This document shows positions 18,561 to 26,241 of a stretch of 64,000 nucleotides of DNA, one piece after another. This DNA comes from Planctomycetota bacterium (GTDB lineage Bacteria; Planctomycetota; UBA1135; GCA-002686595), in the NCBI GenBank assembly GCA_020638855.1, contig JACKHT010000001.1, forward strand, positions 558,001-622,000. The letters run 5' to 3'. The translations under genes were made by a program, and so were the position numbers. Below the pieces are notes generated by a model that made no database searches, was not told where the DNA came from, and saw only the letters and a list, made by a program, of their open reading frames with translations. Each line of letters opens with the position of its first letter. The first letter of the stretch is position 1.

Positions 18561-19568
18561 ATGGTCACGCGTCGTCCGCGCACCATAGCCCTCGTGGGCG
18601 GGGCCACCGCCATGCTCGCGCTGCTACTCTCGCTGGGGATCGGCATCATCCACGTTCCCTACGGCGAGGTGGTCCAAGTCCTCTTGGGCCAAGGCGATTC
18701 GGCCAGCTTGCATCGCACGCTGATCTTAGAGATGCGGCTCCCTAGGGCGGTCGGGGCGTTGGTTGTGGGTGCGGGTCTGGGAGCAGCCGGGTGCATGCTC
18801 CAAGCGTTGCTGCGCGACCCCCTCGCGAGCCCCACCATGATTGGAACCGCACAGGCTTCGGGCTTTGGCCGGGTCTTGGGTGTGTTCTTGGGCATGGGCT
18901 ACCTCGGTTCGGTGGCGCTTTCGTTTGTCATGGCGGTCACCGGGACGATGATCGTGCTGCTCATCGCCCGCTCGCGACGAGGGTTTCCCGCGCAGACGGT
19001 GTTGCTGGCCGGGGTGAACGTGGGCATGCTCTTCGCCGCGCTGATCGGGCTTTTGCAGTACATCTCGCGCGATGAGGGTCAGCTCAGCCGCATGGTGCTG
19101 ATGTTGCTCGGCGGGCTGTGGCAGGTCACCTGGGGCCCATTGGCGTGGATCGGGCCGATCACGGCGGTGGTGGTGGGCATGGCGCTGCTCTTGGGGCGCA
19201 ATCTGGACTTGCTCGCGCTCGGCGAGGAGGATGCGCGCCGGTTGGGGCAACACGCTCGCGGCGTGGGAACCCTAGTACTCGTGCTCGCCTGCCTGCTCAC
19301 CAGCTTGGCGGTTTCGATCGCCGGGGTGATCGCGTTTGTCGGTTTGGTGGTCCCCCACGCTGCGCGACGAATCGTGGGCCCGATCCACGGGGCTTTGCTC
19401 CCTGCCAGCGCCATCTTGGGTGGGCTCTTGGTCTTGGCCACCGACTGCATCGCGCGGGTAGCGGTTCCACCCAACGAGTTACCCCTCGGGGTGTTGACTT
19501 CGTTGATCGGGGTTCCGAGTTTCCTATTCATCCTGCGCTCGATGGCGCGGGGAGGAGGCGCGCGATGA
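18561..19568 (+). CDS. FecCD/BtuC-type ABC permease
   Basis: This 335-aa inner-membrane protein has about nine or ten hydrophobic helices. The family signature RLPRAVGALVVGAGLGAAG is near residues 58-76, followed by LLRDPLASPTMIG, matching the conserved BtuC/FecD N-terminal motif. The ATPase-contact loop lies around LGEEDARRLGQHARG (about 222-236). It imports iron-siderophore or vitamin B12 together with the adjacent binding protein and ATPase. Length is normal. Its stop overlaps the ATPase start by 4 nt (ATGA), showing translational coupling. Confidence 0.93.
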   Translation: MVTRRPRTIALVGGATAMLALLLSLGIGIIHVPYGEVVQVLLGQGDSASLHRTLILEMRLPRAVGALVVGAGLGAAGCMLQALLRDPLASPTMIGTAQASGFGRVLGVFLGMGYLGSVALSFVMAVTGTMIVLLIARSRRGFPAQTVLLAGVNVGMLFAALIGLLQYISRDEGQLSRMVLMLLGGLWQVTWGPLAWIGPITAVVVGMALLLGRNLDLLALGEEDARRLGQHARGVGTLVLVLACLLTSLAVSIAGVIAFVGLVVPHAARRIVGPIHGALLPASAILGGLLVLATDCIARVAVPPNELPLGVLTSLIGVPSFLFILRSMARGGGAR

Positions 19569-20365
19569 AACTTCAGGCCCAGAACATCCACTATCGGTAT
19601 GCGCAGTCCGAAGTCTTGCGCGGCGTGTCGATCGAGCTTGCTGAGGGCGAACTGTATGGGCTTGTGGGTCCCAACGGTTCGGGCAAATCGACCCTGTTGC
19701 GCTGCTTGTACGGGGAATTCCGCCCCAGCGCGGGGGAGGTGTTCCTCGACGAACGCGCGCTCCACCTATCCGGTCGGCGTGCGATCGCGCGCGCCATCGG
19801 GGTGGTCCCGCAGCGATCCTCGCTCACTTTCCCTGTCTCCGTGCGACAATTCGTCTCGATGGGGCGTTTCGCCCGCGAGCCCATCTTCGGGGGGCCCACC
19901 CGAATGGATGAGGCGGCGGTGCAAGCCTGCCTATCCGAGCTCGGTCTCGAATTCCTGGCCGATCGCCCGATCGACGAGCTGAGCGGGGGCGAGTTTCGGC
20001 GCGTCTTGATCGCCCAAGCACTGGCGCAAGAACCCAAGGTGCTTTTGTTCGACGAACCCGTGCAACAGCTCGATTTGCGCCACCAGCTCGAAGTGATGGA
20101 GTTTGCGCGGGACTTTGCCCACCGCCCAGAGAGCTCCGCCATGATTGTGCTGCACGATCTGGGATTGGCCTCACGCTACTGCGACCGGATCGGCGTGCTG
20201 CATCGCGGCGAGCTGGTCGCCGAGGGCAGCCCCGAAGCCACGCTCACCGCCGCGCGCCTGCGTCATGTCTGGGGAGTCGAGGCATCGATCGAGCGCAGTC
20301 CGGCGACGGGCAAAATCCAGGTCATTCCGCTCTCCAACGCGGCCCCCTCGCCGCCCGCGGGTTAG
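19565..20365 (+). CDS. ABC transporter ATPase for iron complex/cobalamin uptake
   Basis: This 266-aa ATPase carries Walker A GPNGSGKST (35-43), a Q-loop in VVPQRSS, the signature LSGGEFRRVLIAQAL, Walker B with the catalytic Glu (VLLFDEPVQQLD) and the switch His in IVLHDLG. This is the FepC/FhuC/BtuD-type arrangement. The start ATG at 19565 overlaps the permease stop (ATGA). It ends the five-part import unit. The next gene converges from the right with 64 nt between the stops, and I saw no strong terminator there. Confidence 0.94.
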   Translation: MKLQAQNIHYRYAQSEVLRGVSIELAEGELYGLVGPNGSGKSTLLRCLYGEFRPSAGEVFLDERALHLSGRRAIARAIGVVPQRSSLTFPVSVRQFVSMGRFAREPIFGGPTRMDEAAVQACLSELGLEFLADRPIDELSGGEFRRVLIAQALAQEPKVLLFDEPVQQLDLRHQLEVMEFARDFAHRPESSAMIVLHDLGLASRYCDRIGVLHRGELVAEGSPEATLTAARLRHVWGVEASIERSPATGKIQVIPLSNAAPSPPAG

Positions 20366-20429
20366 GCAGCGCGGATGGGGCAGCGCGGGTCGGGGCGCCA
20401 CAGTTTGGTAGCCGCGCATCCTCCGTGGA

Positions 20430-22013
20430 TCAGCGTCCGTCTTGGCTGGAACCCTCCACCCACAATCCGGCGACGGAAGGTTGGGAGTCTGCTTTGCTCC
20501 AAACGCCGACTCCCCCAGGCCCCGCAATATGGTCGTCGCGTACCCGCAATACGATCGAATCGTTGAGCGTGCAGGTGATTTGGTCGCCTACCTGATCGAC
20601 CCGAATCGTGTACCAATCGCCGCTTTGGTAGGGCAAGCTGCCATAGGCTTGGATTTGCACGCGCACCCCATCTTGCACGTAGTAGACCCGGAAGTCCTGC
20701 TCCAAGGGATTGAAACGACACACGTAGTAGTTGTTCGCATCCTGCACGCGCCAGATGGGGCCCCCACCTTGGTCAATGCGACCTCGATCGGCACGCATTC
20801 GCAGCGTGATGGATCCGTCTTGGAACCGCGGCTGTTCGTTCCAAAGCAGGTTGAAGGTCTTGCTATCCCAGGCTCCTGGATCCTGCATGCTGGCGATCGG
20901 GCCCAGTTCCGCGTCGTCTTGGACGGTCCAGCGCGCGCGTTCGGAGCCAGCGGGCAAGGTCGCCGCCGAGTGCCAGCCTTCGCCCAGCCGGCCCGCTTTC
21001 AAACCCAAGCACTCCGGCGCCTCGGGCGAGTGGAATTCCTGGTCGGGTTGCTTGGCGGGAGGAGCCATGGCCACGAGTTCGCCGGCCACCGCCTGGGCCA
21101 AGTCCATCACCGGACCGCGCGCCACGAGCGACACCTGGGTCAGTTCGTCGTCAAATCCAGGCGCTGCGGCACTGAGGGACTCCAGCACAAAGCCCTGGCG
21201 TCCGAGGCTGTCGAGCAAGGGAGCCACCTCGCTCGGCCGCAGGGTCCAATCGACCCGCGCGCGAGCCTGCGCATCGGTGCCAGCAAACGCAGCGAAGACC
21301 GCGAACCCCATGCGGATTCCCGCGGGCTGGCCCGCAAGGGTCGGGGGCCCCGGCAAACGAAAGAGCGGCACCCCGTCCTTGACCTCGGCTTTCGAGCCGA
21401 AGAGGGTCTCGAGCTGTGCCACGCCGATGTCGCTGGGCCCATAGGACTCCGAAGTGGGCAAACGGTCCGGAGGCAAGGCGGTGGCCCGGCGTATGGCTTC
21501 GATGCGGCTGTGGGCGGCTGCCACGGGACCCGCCAGCTCGGTTTCGGTACCGCGCCCAAGGAAACGCACGTCAAAGCCCTGCGGGGTGCTTCCAGGAAAG
21601 CGCGGAACCACCGAGGTCACGCGCAAGCCCCCTCCAGCGAGCGCGGTCACCACGGGGATGACCTCATCTGAAAAGACCAACCAGCGACCGCTGCCCAGAC
21701 ACTCTTCGCCGTCCTTGCGCACCGAAAACCGCAACGATTTGCCCTCGAAGACTTCGACCGGGCGATCCTGCCAGCTCATGGGAACCTCGTGGCGCCACCA
21801 GTAATAGTGCAGCACCCCTTCGTCCTCGATGCGCAGCGCGCCCTTTCCGAGCATGCTGCTCAAGGACGCTTCGTCCGGAAACTTCCCGATCTCCTGGGCC
21901 TGGGCCTGGGCCTGGGCGGCGGGAGGAAAAAGCAAAGCGCAAAGCGAGGGAACGAAGACCAGCCAGCGGAGCAAGCGAGTCCGTGGATTGGACAGCGAAG
22001 GAGTTTCCTGCAT
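20430..22013 (-). CDS. Secreted protein with C-terminal LamG/DUF1080-like domain
   Basis: This 527-aa protein has a signal peptide (hydrophobic core about residues 17-35, cleavage near AQAQ). The coding DNA there carries a GGGCCT hexamer repeat (about 21894-21919) that encodes the QAQAQAQ run. The central 300 residues are unrecognised. The last 190 (from about 340) form a jelly-roll-like domain: SITLRMRADRG, GPIWRVQDANNYYVCRFNPL, YQSGDWYTIRVDQVGDQITCTLND. That pattern fits concanavalin-like LamG/DUF1080 domains that bind or cleave sugars. No catalytic residues can be claimed. It converges on the ABC ATPase gene. Confidence 0.75.
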   Translation of the reverse strand: MQETPSLSNPRTRLLRWLVFVPSLCALLFPPAAQAQAQAQEIGKFPDEASLSSMLGKGALRIEDEGVLHYYWWRHEVPMSWQDRPVEVFEGKSLRFSVRKDGEECLGSGRWLVFSDEVIPVVTALAGGGLRVTSVVPRFPGSTPQGFDVRFLGRGTETELAGPVAAAHSRIEAIRRATALPPDRLPTSESYGPSDIGVAQLETLFGSKAEVKDGVPLFRLPGPPTLAGQPAGIRMGFAVFAAFAGTDAQARARVDWTLRPSEVAPLLDSLGRQGFVLESLSAAAPGFDDELTQVSLVARGPVMDLAQAVAGELVAMAPPAKQPDQEFHSPEAPECLGLKAGRLGEGWHSAATLPAGSERARWTVQDDAELGPIASMQDPGAWDSKTFNLLWNEQPRFQDGSITLRMRADRGRIDQGGGPIWRVQDANNYYVCRFNPLEQDFRVYYVQDGVRVQIQAYGSLPYQSGDWYTIRVDQVGDQITCTLNDSIVLRVRDDHIAGPGGVGVWSKADSQPSVAGLWVEGSSQDGR

Positions 22014-22040
22014 CAGAGTTGGGTTTGAGGAGAGACTTGA

Positions 22041-22144
22041 GCACTACGGGTCAGCACTGCGGATCAGCACTACGGATCAGCACTACGGATCAGCACTACG
22101 GATCAGCACTACGGGTCAGCACTGCGGGTCAGCAGTACGGGTCG
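22041..22144. repeat. Minisatellite: eight 13-bp tandem copies
   Basis: Eight consecutive 13-bp units of consensus GCACTACGGRTCA run from 22041 to 22144 without interruption. Units differ only at a few positions (A/G at positions 6 and 10; the last is more degenerate). There are no spacers, so this is not a CRISPR array. It lies just upstream of the gene at 20430-22013 and could change copy number by slippage. Confidence 0.95.
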
Positions 22145-22476
22145 CAGGCCATGCACCGGAAGCCGCGCAACATCCGTGCCGATTCTGGCGGCAACCCGAT
22201 CCGCGAGCTTCGGGGTTGCAAGGGCGCCCGCCAAGAACTCCAGGGCGGGGTCGCGGGACGCCTGGGGACAATGCCTGAGCCTTCGCGTAACACTTGATGT
22301 CACGCCAGCGAAACATTTGTTTCCCCTTGGTTGCGGTCCCCGAAGGCAAGCATCGCGCGGACGGGGCAAGCGCTGCTGGAACGATTCTTGCTGGCTGTTT
22401 GCTTCGGGAAGTTTGGGTCGGTGCCCCACACGCTCGCTCCTCCCTCCCATTTTCCGCGCCACCGATCCCCGTCCCC
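22145..22476. other. Intergenic leader before the TPR-ExbB-ExbD-TonB cassette
   Basis: The frame of the TPR gene is open back to 22294, but no signal peptide fits an earlier start and nothing recognisable is encoded. No -10/-35 pair stands out. Promoters for both neighbours probably lie here and in the minisatellite. Confidence 0.4.
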
Positions 22477-23901
22477 ATGCTCACCACGATCTGCGCGCTT
22501 GCATGGCTTGCGTGCCCACCCCAAAGCCGCGGCCCCGAAGCCATGGCACCCCTCGATCCCGTGGCCGCATCGTTGGTAGCCGCCCAGGAAGCCTACGCCT
22601 CGGGCGCGCTCGGTGAGGCGCATGACCGGCTCCGCGCGGCGCTAGACCTCGCTCCCAGCGAGCCGAGCGTTCGACAGTGGCTGGGACGCGTACTGAACGA
22701 CCTTGGACACTTCGATCAGGCGCTCGGGGTCTTGGCTCCCGCGTTGGAAGCCCTACCGCAATCGGCTTGGCTGCTCGTCGAGCGCAGCCGCGCTGAGCGC
22801 GGGCTCGCGCGGTTCGACCAAGCCCAATCCGACCTACGCGCTGCGCTTACAGTGTATCCATCGCTCGACACCGCCCGCCTCGAACTCGTCGGGCTGTTGA
22901 TCCAACTGGGCCCTCCCCACGCGGCCGAGGCCCTGGCCGAGCTCCAACCGCTCATGGAGCGCCAACCGACCCGCCCGGGGGTCATCCTGCGGCGCGCCGA
23001 AGCGCTGGGCTTGCTCGGTCGCGAGCCCGAAGCCGAATCCGTGTTGCGCGAGCAAGTCGGCCAACCCCGCGTGGCCTTGGCGCTGTGCCGCTGGTTGGCC
23101 GAGCGCGAGCGCATCCCCGAGGCTTGGGAGGTGGGTGCCTCACTCGTCGAACAGGTACAAGATCCGGCAGGAAGAGTTCTCCTAGCCCAAGTCGCGCAGC
23201 GCGCTGGCGAGCCCTTGGTGGCTTTGCAATTGCTCGCCTCGATGCTGACTGAGGATGCGCAACAACCCCTTGCCTTGTCGGAACTCGCTGTCCTGCTGCA
23301 CGATGTGGAGCCGCTGCGGACCGCACTGGCCGAACGCCGGATCGCGGCCGAGCCCGGTGATGCACAAGCCTGGATCGGACTGTGCGAGGACCGGCTGCGG
23401 GCCGGGGACTTCGAAGGTCTGCTCGCCCGCTGCGATGGGTTGCCCGCAAGCCTGTGCGGCGATCCGCGCTTCGTACTCCTGCGCGGCCAGGCCTTGCGCC
23501 ACCTTGGCCGGGTTCCCGAAGCGCGAGCCTGCCTCGAACCGCTTGCAAACCAAGGGGTGGCGCGTGCCAGCTACGAGCTAGGTCTGATCGACTATGCGGG
23601 CCAGGCCTTTCACAAAGCCGCGCAGCGCTTCGAACAGGGCGCTTCGGGGACCTGGGCCGCCGACGCCCACTTCAATCGTGGAGTGTGCCTCGACCGTCTA
23701 GAGGACTTTGCAGGGGCTGCCCAGGCGTATCGCGCGGCCACCCAAGCCCGCCCCGGATTCGCTGAAGCTTGGCTGCAACTGGGAAACGACTTGCGATTGC
23801 GTCTGGGCCAGGCCGACGAAGCGCGGAATGCCTACCGACGGTTCCTCGAACTGGGCGGGGACGATCCGGAGGTGCGCCGTTTCGTGGGGTCGCGGCCATG
23901 A
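22477..23901 (+). CDS. TPR protein heading the ExbB-ExbD-TonB operon
   Basis: The ATG at 22477 gives a short hydrophobic N-terminus (MLTTICALAWLAC) that may be a lipobox signal, preferred to the upstream in-frame ATG at 22294. The remaining 450 residues are TPR-like helix pairs, clearest at residues 35-135 (LRAALDLAPSEPSVRQWLGRVL) and 375-470 (FNRGVCLDRLEDFAGAAQAYRAA). Secreted TPR proteins beside TonB systems may scaffold transport complexes; a direct role is inferred. The stop overlaps the ExbB start by 4 nt, so the four genes are translationally coupled. Confidence 0.85.
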   Translation: MLTTICALAWLACPPQSRGPEAMAPLDPVAASLVAAQEAYASGALGEAHDRLRAALDLAPSEPSVRQWLGRVLNDLGHFDQALGVLAPALEALPQSAWLLVERSRAERGLARFDQAQSDLRAALTVYPSLDTARLELVGLLIQLGPPHAAEALAELQPLMERQPTRPGVILRRAEALGLLGREPEAESVLREQVGQPRVALALCRWLAERERIPEAWEVGASLVEQVQDPAGRVLLAQVAQRAGEPLVALQLLASMLTEDAQQPLALSELAVLLHDVEPLRTALAERRIAAEPGDAQAWIGLCEDRLRAGDFEGLLARCDGLPASLCGDPRFVLLRGQALRHLGRVPEARACLEPLANQGVARASYELGLIDYAGQAFHKAAQRFEQGASGTWAADAHFNRGVCLDRLEDFAGAAQAYRAATQARPGFAEAWLQLGNDLRLRLGQADEARNAYRRFLELGGDDPEVRRFVGSRP

Positions 23902-24356
23902 TGACCTGGATCCAACGCGGCGGTCCGGTAGTTTGGCCGCTCTTGCTGCTTTCGCTTTTGGCTACCACCGTGGTGATCGACCGGATCCGTTTTTGGATGC
24001 GTACGGGACGACAACACGACGAGTTGCTCGAACTGGCGCGGCGCGAGGGGCTCGAAGCCGTCGAGCGCTTGATCGCCCGCGGGATGGTGCTGCTCGACAC
24101 GGTCATCACCATCGCGCCGATGCTCGGCATTTTGGGCACCGTGACGGGCATCATCCAATCGTTCGAATTACTGGGAGGCGAGGCGCGGCCCGATCCACTG
24201 GGAGTTTCGAGCGGCATCGCCGAAGCGCTGATCACCACGGCGCTTGGGTTGGTGGTCGCGCTGTGCACGATCCTCCCCTACAACTGGCTGCGCGCCAGGA
24301 TCCGGACCGTCTTGTTCGACTTGGAACTAGCGCTGCAGCGCGAAGAGGCTCCATGA
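23898..24356 (+). CDS. exbB: ExbB/TolQ-family proton-channel protein (short form)
   Basis: This 152-aa protein has the MotA/TolQ/ExbB layout: an N-terminal transmembrane helix (about 10-28, VVWPLLLLSLLATTVV), a cytoplasmic loop, then two helices. The first has the family signature LDTVITIAPMLGILGTVTGIIQSF; the second contains ALITTALGLVVALCTILPYN. It is shorter than typical ExbB (about 220-240 aa) because the cytoplasmic loop is trimmed. With ExbD it should couple the proton gradient to TonB. It overlaps both neighbours by 4 nt (ATGA). Confidence 0.9.
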   Translation: MMTWIQRGGPVVWPLLLLSLLATTVVIDRIRFWMRTGRQHDELLELARREGLEAVERLIARGMVLLDTVITIAPMLGILGTVTGIIQSFELLGGEARPDPLGVSSGIAEALITTALGLVVALCTILPYNWLRARIRTVLFDLELALQREEAP

Positions 24357-24763
24357 GACGCTCTGATCGTTGGAGCGAAGGCCCGCGCATCGAGATGTTG
24401 CCCCTGATCGATGTCATGTTCCTGTTGCTGGTCACCTTCGTGTACGCGATGACGGCGATGATCCGCTCGACCGCCATCCCGGTGAACCTGCCCCAGCTCG
24501 GCACGGCGCAATCGCAGAGCTTGTCGAGCGTGTTGGTGGTCACCGTGGAACGCGATGGCAGCCTCTTTGCGGGGGGGCAGCCGGTGGATGGACCCGGTTT
24601 GATCCAAACAGTCCGCGAACTGCACGAGCAAGACGACGAGTTTGCCGTGCTGCTGAATGCCGATGCGGATGCCCGGCATGGAGCCGTGGCCGCCGCGCTC
24701 GACGGGTTGCGAGCAGCGGGTCAACAACGCATCTACCTTGCCGGAGTGGAAGGTGGCGAATGA
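24353..24763 (+). CDS. exbD: ExbD/TolR-family protein
   Basis: This 136-aa protein has one N-terminal transmembrane helix with the conserved Asp in MLPLIDVMFLLLVTFVYAM (proton-path residue near 19-20), followed by a periplasmic domain of about 95 residues containing the strand VTVERDGSLF and VLLNADADARHGAV. Length and order are normal. It pairs with the preceding ExbB, and its stop overlaps the TonB start by 4 nt. Proximity to the TonB-dependent receptor about 7 kb upstream suggests that receptor as a client. Confidence 0.92.
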   Translation: MRRSDRWSEGPRIEMLPLIDVMFLLLVTFVYAMTAMIRSTAIPVNLPQLGTAQSQSLSSVLVVTVERDGSLFAGGQPVDGPGLIQTVRELHEQDDEFAVLLNADADARHGAVAAALDGLRAAGQQRIYLAGVEGGE

Positions 24764-25533
24764 TCCGCACACCCGACTGGCGAATCTCCGCAGGAATCGC
24801 GCTGTTAGGGCATGCAGCCATCCTCCTAGGGAGCGCGCGCTTCATGGGGTCTGTGGCGCCCCCGGCGGTCGCCTCGGCTGCTCCCCAAACCGCTGAAGTG
24901 GTCATGCTGGACTCAGCCCAGGTCCAGGCGATCCTCCATCCCAGCCCGGCCCCTGTGGTTCCCCGCTTGCGCGAGGCAAGCGAAACCCGGCCAATCCGCG
25001 ACCTCGCACGCCTGTCGGACCCCGCGCCCAAAGCGGAATCCGTCGCGGTTCCGCTCGTGGACTTGGCGCAGGCCGCTCCCGCAACCCTGACACCGCCGCA
25101 GCCGCAGCCAACCGAAGCAGTCGAACGGCTCACGCCGCCGCTTGCCGGTGCTGTCGGAAGCCGTCCAGAGCCTGAATCCACCGATTCTCCAAAGCAGCCG
25201 GCCGAATCGAACGCACAACCGGACTCCGAACCCAGGGCCGAATCCCAAACCCTCGCGCCACTGGGTGCCAACGTGGTGATCGTGCATCGGCCGCCGTTGG
25301 TCTATCCCGCCAGCGCCCGCAGGGCAGGAATCGAGGGCAAGACCCGGGTGGGACTGGAAATCGGGAACGACGGTAGTGTGCAACGAGCCTGGATCTTGCA
25401 AAGCAGTGGAAGCACGTTGCTCGATAAGAGCGCGGTGGAAAACGTCCGCCGCTGGCGCTTCGACCGCAAGAGCGTTGCCGCAGGAGGCGTTTTCCAGCAA
25501 ACCATCTGCTTCCAACTCCACCCCGGCGGATGA
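24760..25533 (+). CDS. tonB: TonB-family energy transducer
   Basis: This 257-aa protein has one N-terminal transmembrane segment (about 11-32), a long Pro/Ala/Glu-rich spanning region (about 60-170), and a C-terminal TonB domain with the conserved PLVYPASARRAGIEGKTRV pattern, VGLEIGNDGSVQRAWILQSSG and ENVRRWRF. It should carry energy from ExbB/ExbD to outer-membrane receptors such as the one at 15455. The 4-nt overlap with exbD supports one transcript. No terminator was recognised downstream. Confidence 0.93.
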   Translation: MIRTPDWRISAGIALLGHAAILLGSARFMGSVAPPAVASAAPQTAEVVMLDSAQVQAILHPSPAPVVPRLREASETRPIRDLARLSDPAPKAESVAVPLVDLAQAAPATLTPPQPQPTEAVERLTPPLAGAVGSRPEPESTDSPKQPAESNAQPDSEPRAESQTLAPLGANVVIVHRPPLVYPASARRAGIEGKTRVGLEIGNDGSVQRAWILQSSGSTLLDKSAVENVRRWRFDRKSVAAGGVFQQTICFQLHPGG

Positions 25534-26241
25534 CCGTTGGCAAGGGTGGCTCGACTCCTTCTCGGTTAGGAGAGCCAAACTCCCCCTCGCATGTTGGTAC
25601 CTGTTTTCAAGCAGCGAGAAGTTCTTCGTAAGGCAACCGAAGGTTTGGAGGTAAGGCTGCCCGCTTCCCACAGAAGCAGCCGACAAGCGGCGAAGCGCCC
25701 ATTGGATGACCTCCCAATGAGGAGGAATGCGGCCATCCCTCCAAAGGACTCTGGATCGCCCTCCAGCGATCTCGCCTCCGATTCGGATCCGACCGAGTGG
25801 GTGCCGCGGATGGAGATCGCGTCGAATCGACGTTGCGCCCGCATTTCACTCCACTTGGGTATCCACGGAGCGCCCCATCCGTCGCACCCCAAGTGCCGAG
25901 CTGTTGGTACGAAACTAGGGCGAGCACTTTGTGAACAAGGCGGTGACATGCGCGGCGCCGTTTGTTAGGATGCCTGCATCAGCACCCAGGCCCGTTTTTT
26001 CACAGGCACTCGAGGGGCAGGCACTCGAGGGTTTCAGGCTATTGAGCGTTTCAGGCTCTCATGGGTAGCGCGTGCATGCTGGGCATCTTTCGTCCCATGT
26101 TTCCGCCTTGTTAGGCGGTCGGCGCGACCCGCGGACTCGGCCTTCCGAGGCCCTAGCTGGGCCTCGGACCATTGCATCGCCCCCATCGAACGGCGCAATG
26201 CCGGCGGTACTTCCCCTCCCCCGTAGGAAAGGCTCAGAACC
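25534..26241. other. 700-bp intergenic region with structured leader before the symporter
   Basis: No convincing gene. Short frames on both strands lack signals or domains. At the right end, in the presumed symporter leader, are CCGCC/GGCGG (26104-26119) and a perfect 9-bp stem CCGAGGCCC/GGGCCTCGG with 5-nt loop (26146-26168). A 15-bp direct repeat (CAGGCACTCGAGGG core) occupies 26003-26032. A promoter should lie left of the hairpins, but no clear -35/-10 pair was found. Confidence 0.5.
26146..26168 (+). promoter_or_regulatory. Perfect leader hairpin upstream of the symporter
   Basis: A 9-bp stem with no mismatch and a TAGCT loop lies about 75 nt before the symporter start. No T-run follows, so a terminator is unlikely unless Rho-assisted. 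It may control translation or mRNA stability, or serve as an operator; no known riboswitch consensus was recognised. Confidence 0.4.

Noticed and set aside
22041..22144. CRISPR array
   Set aside because: The repeats are only 13 bp and have no spacers.
25566..25949. 127-codon minus-strand frame between tonB and the symporter
   Set aside because: No signal, domain or ribosome binding site; composition like noncoding neighbours.
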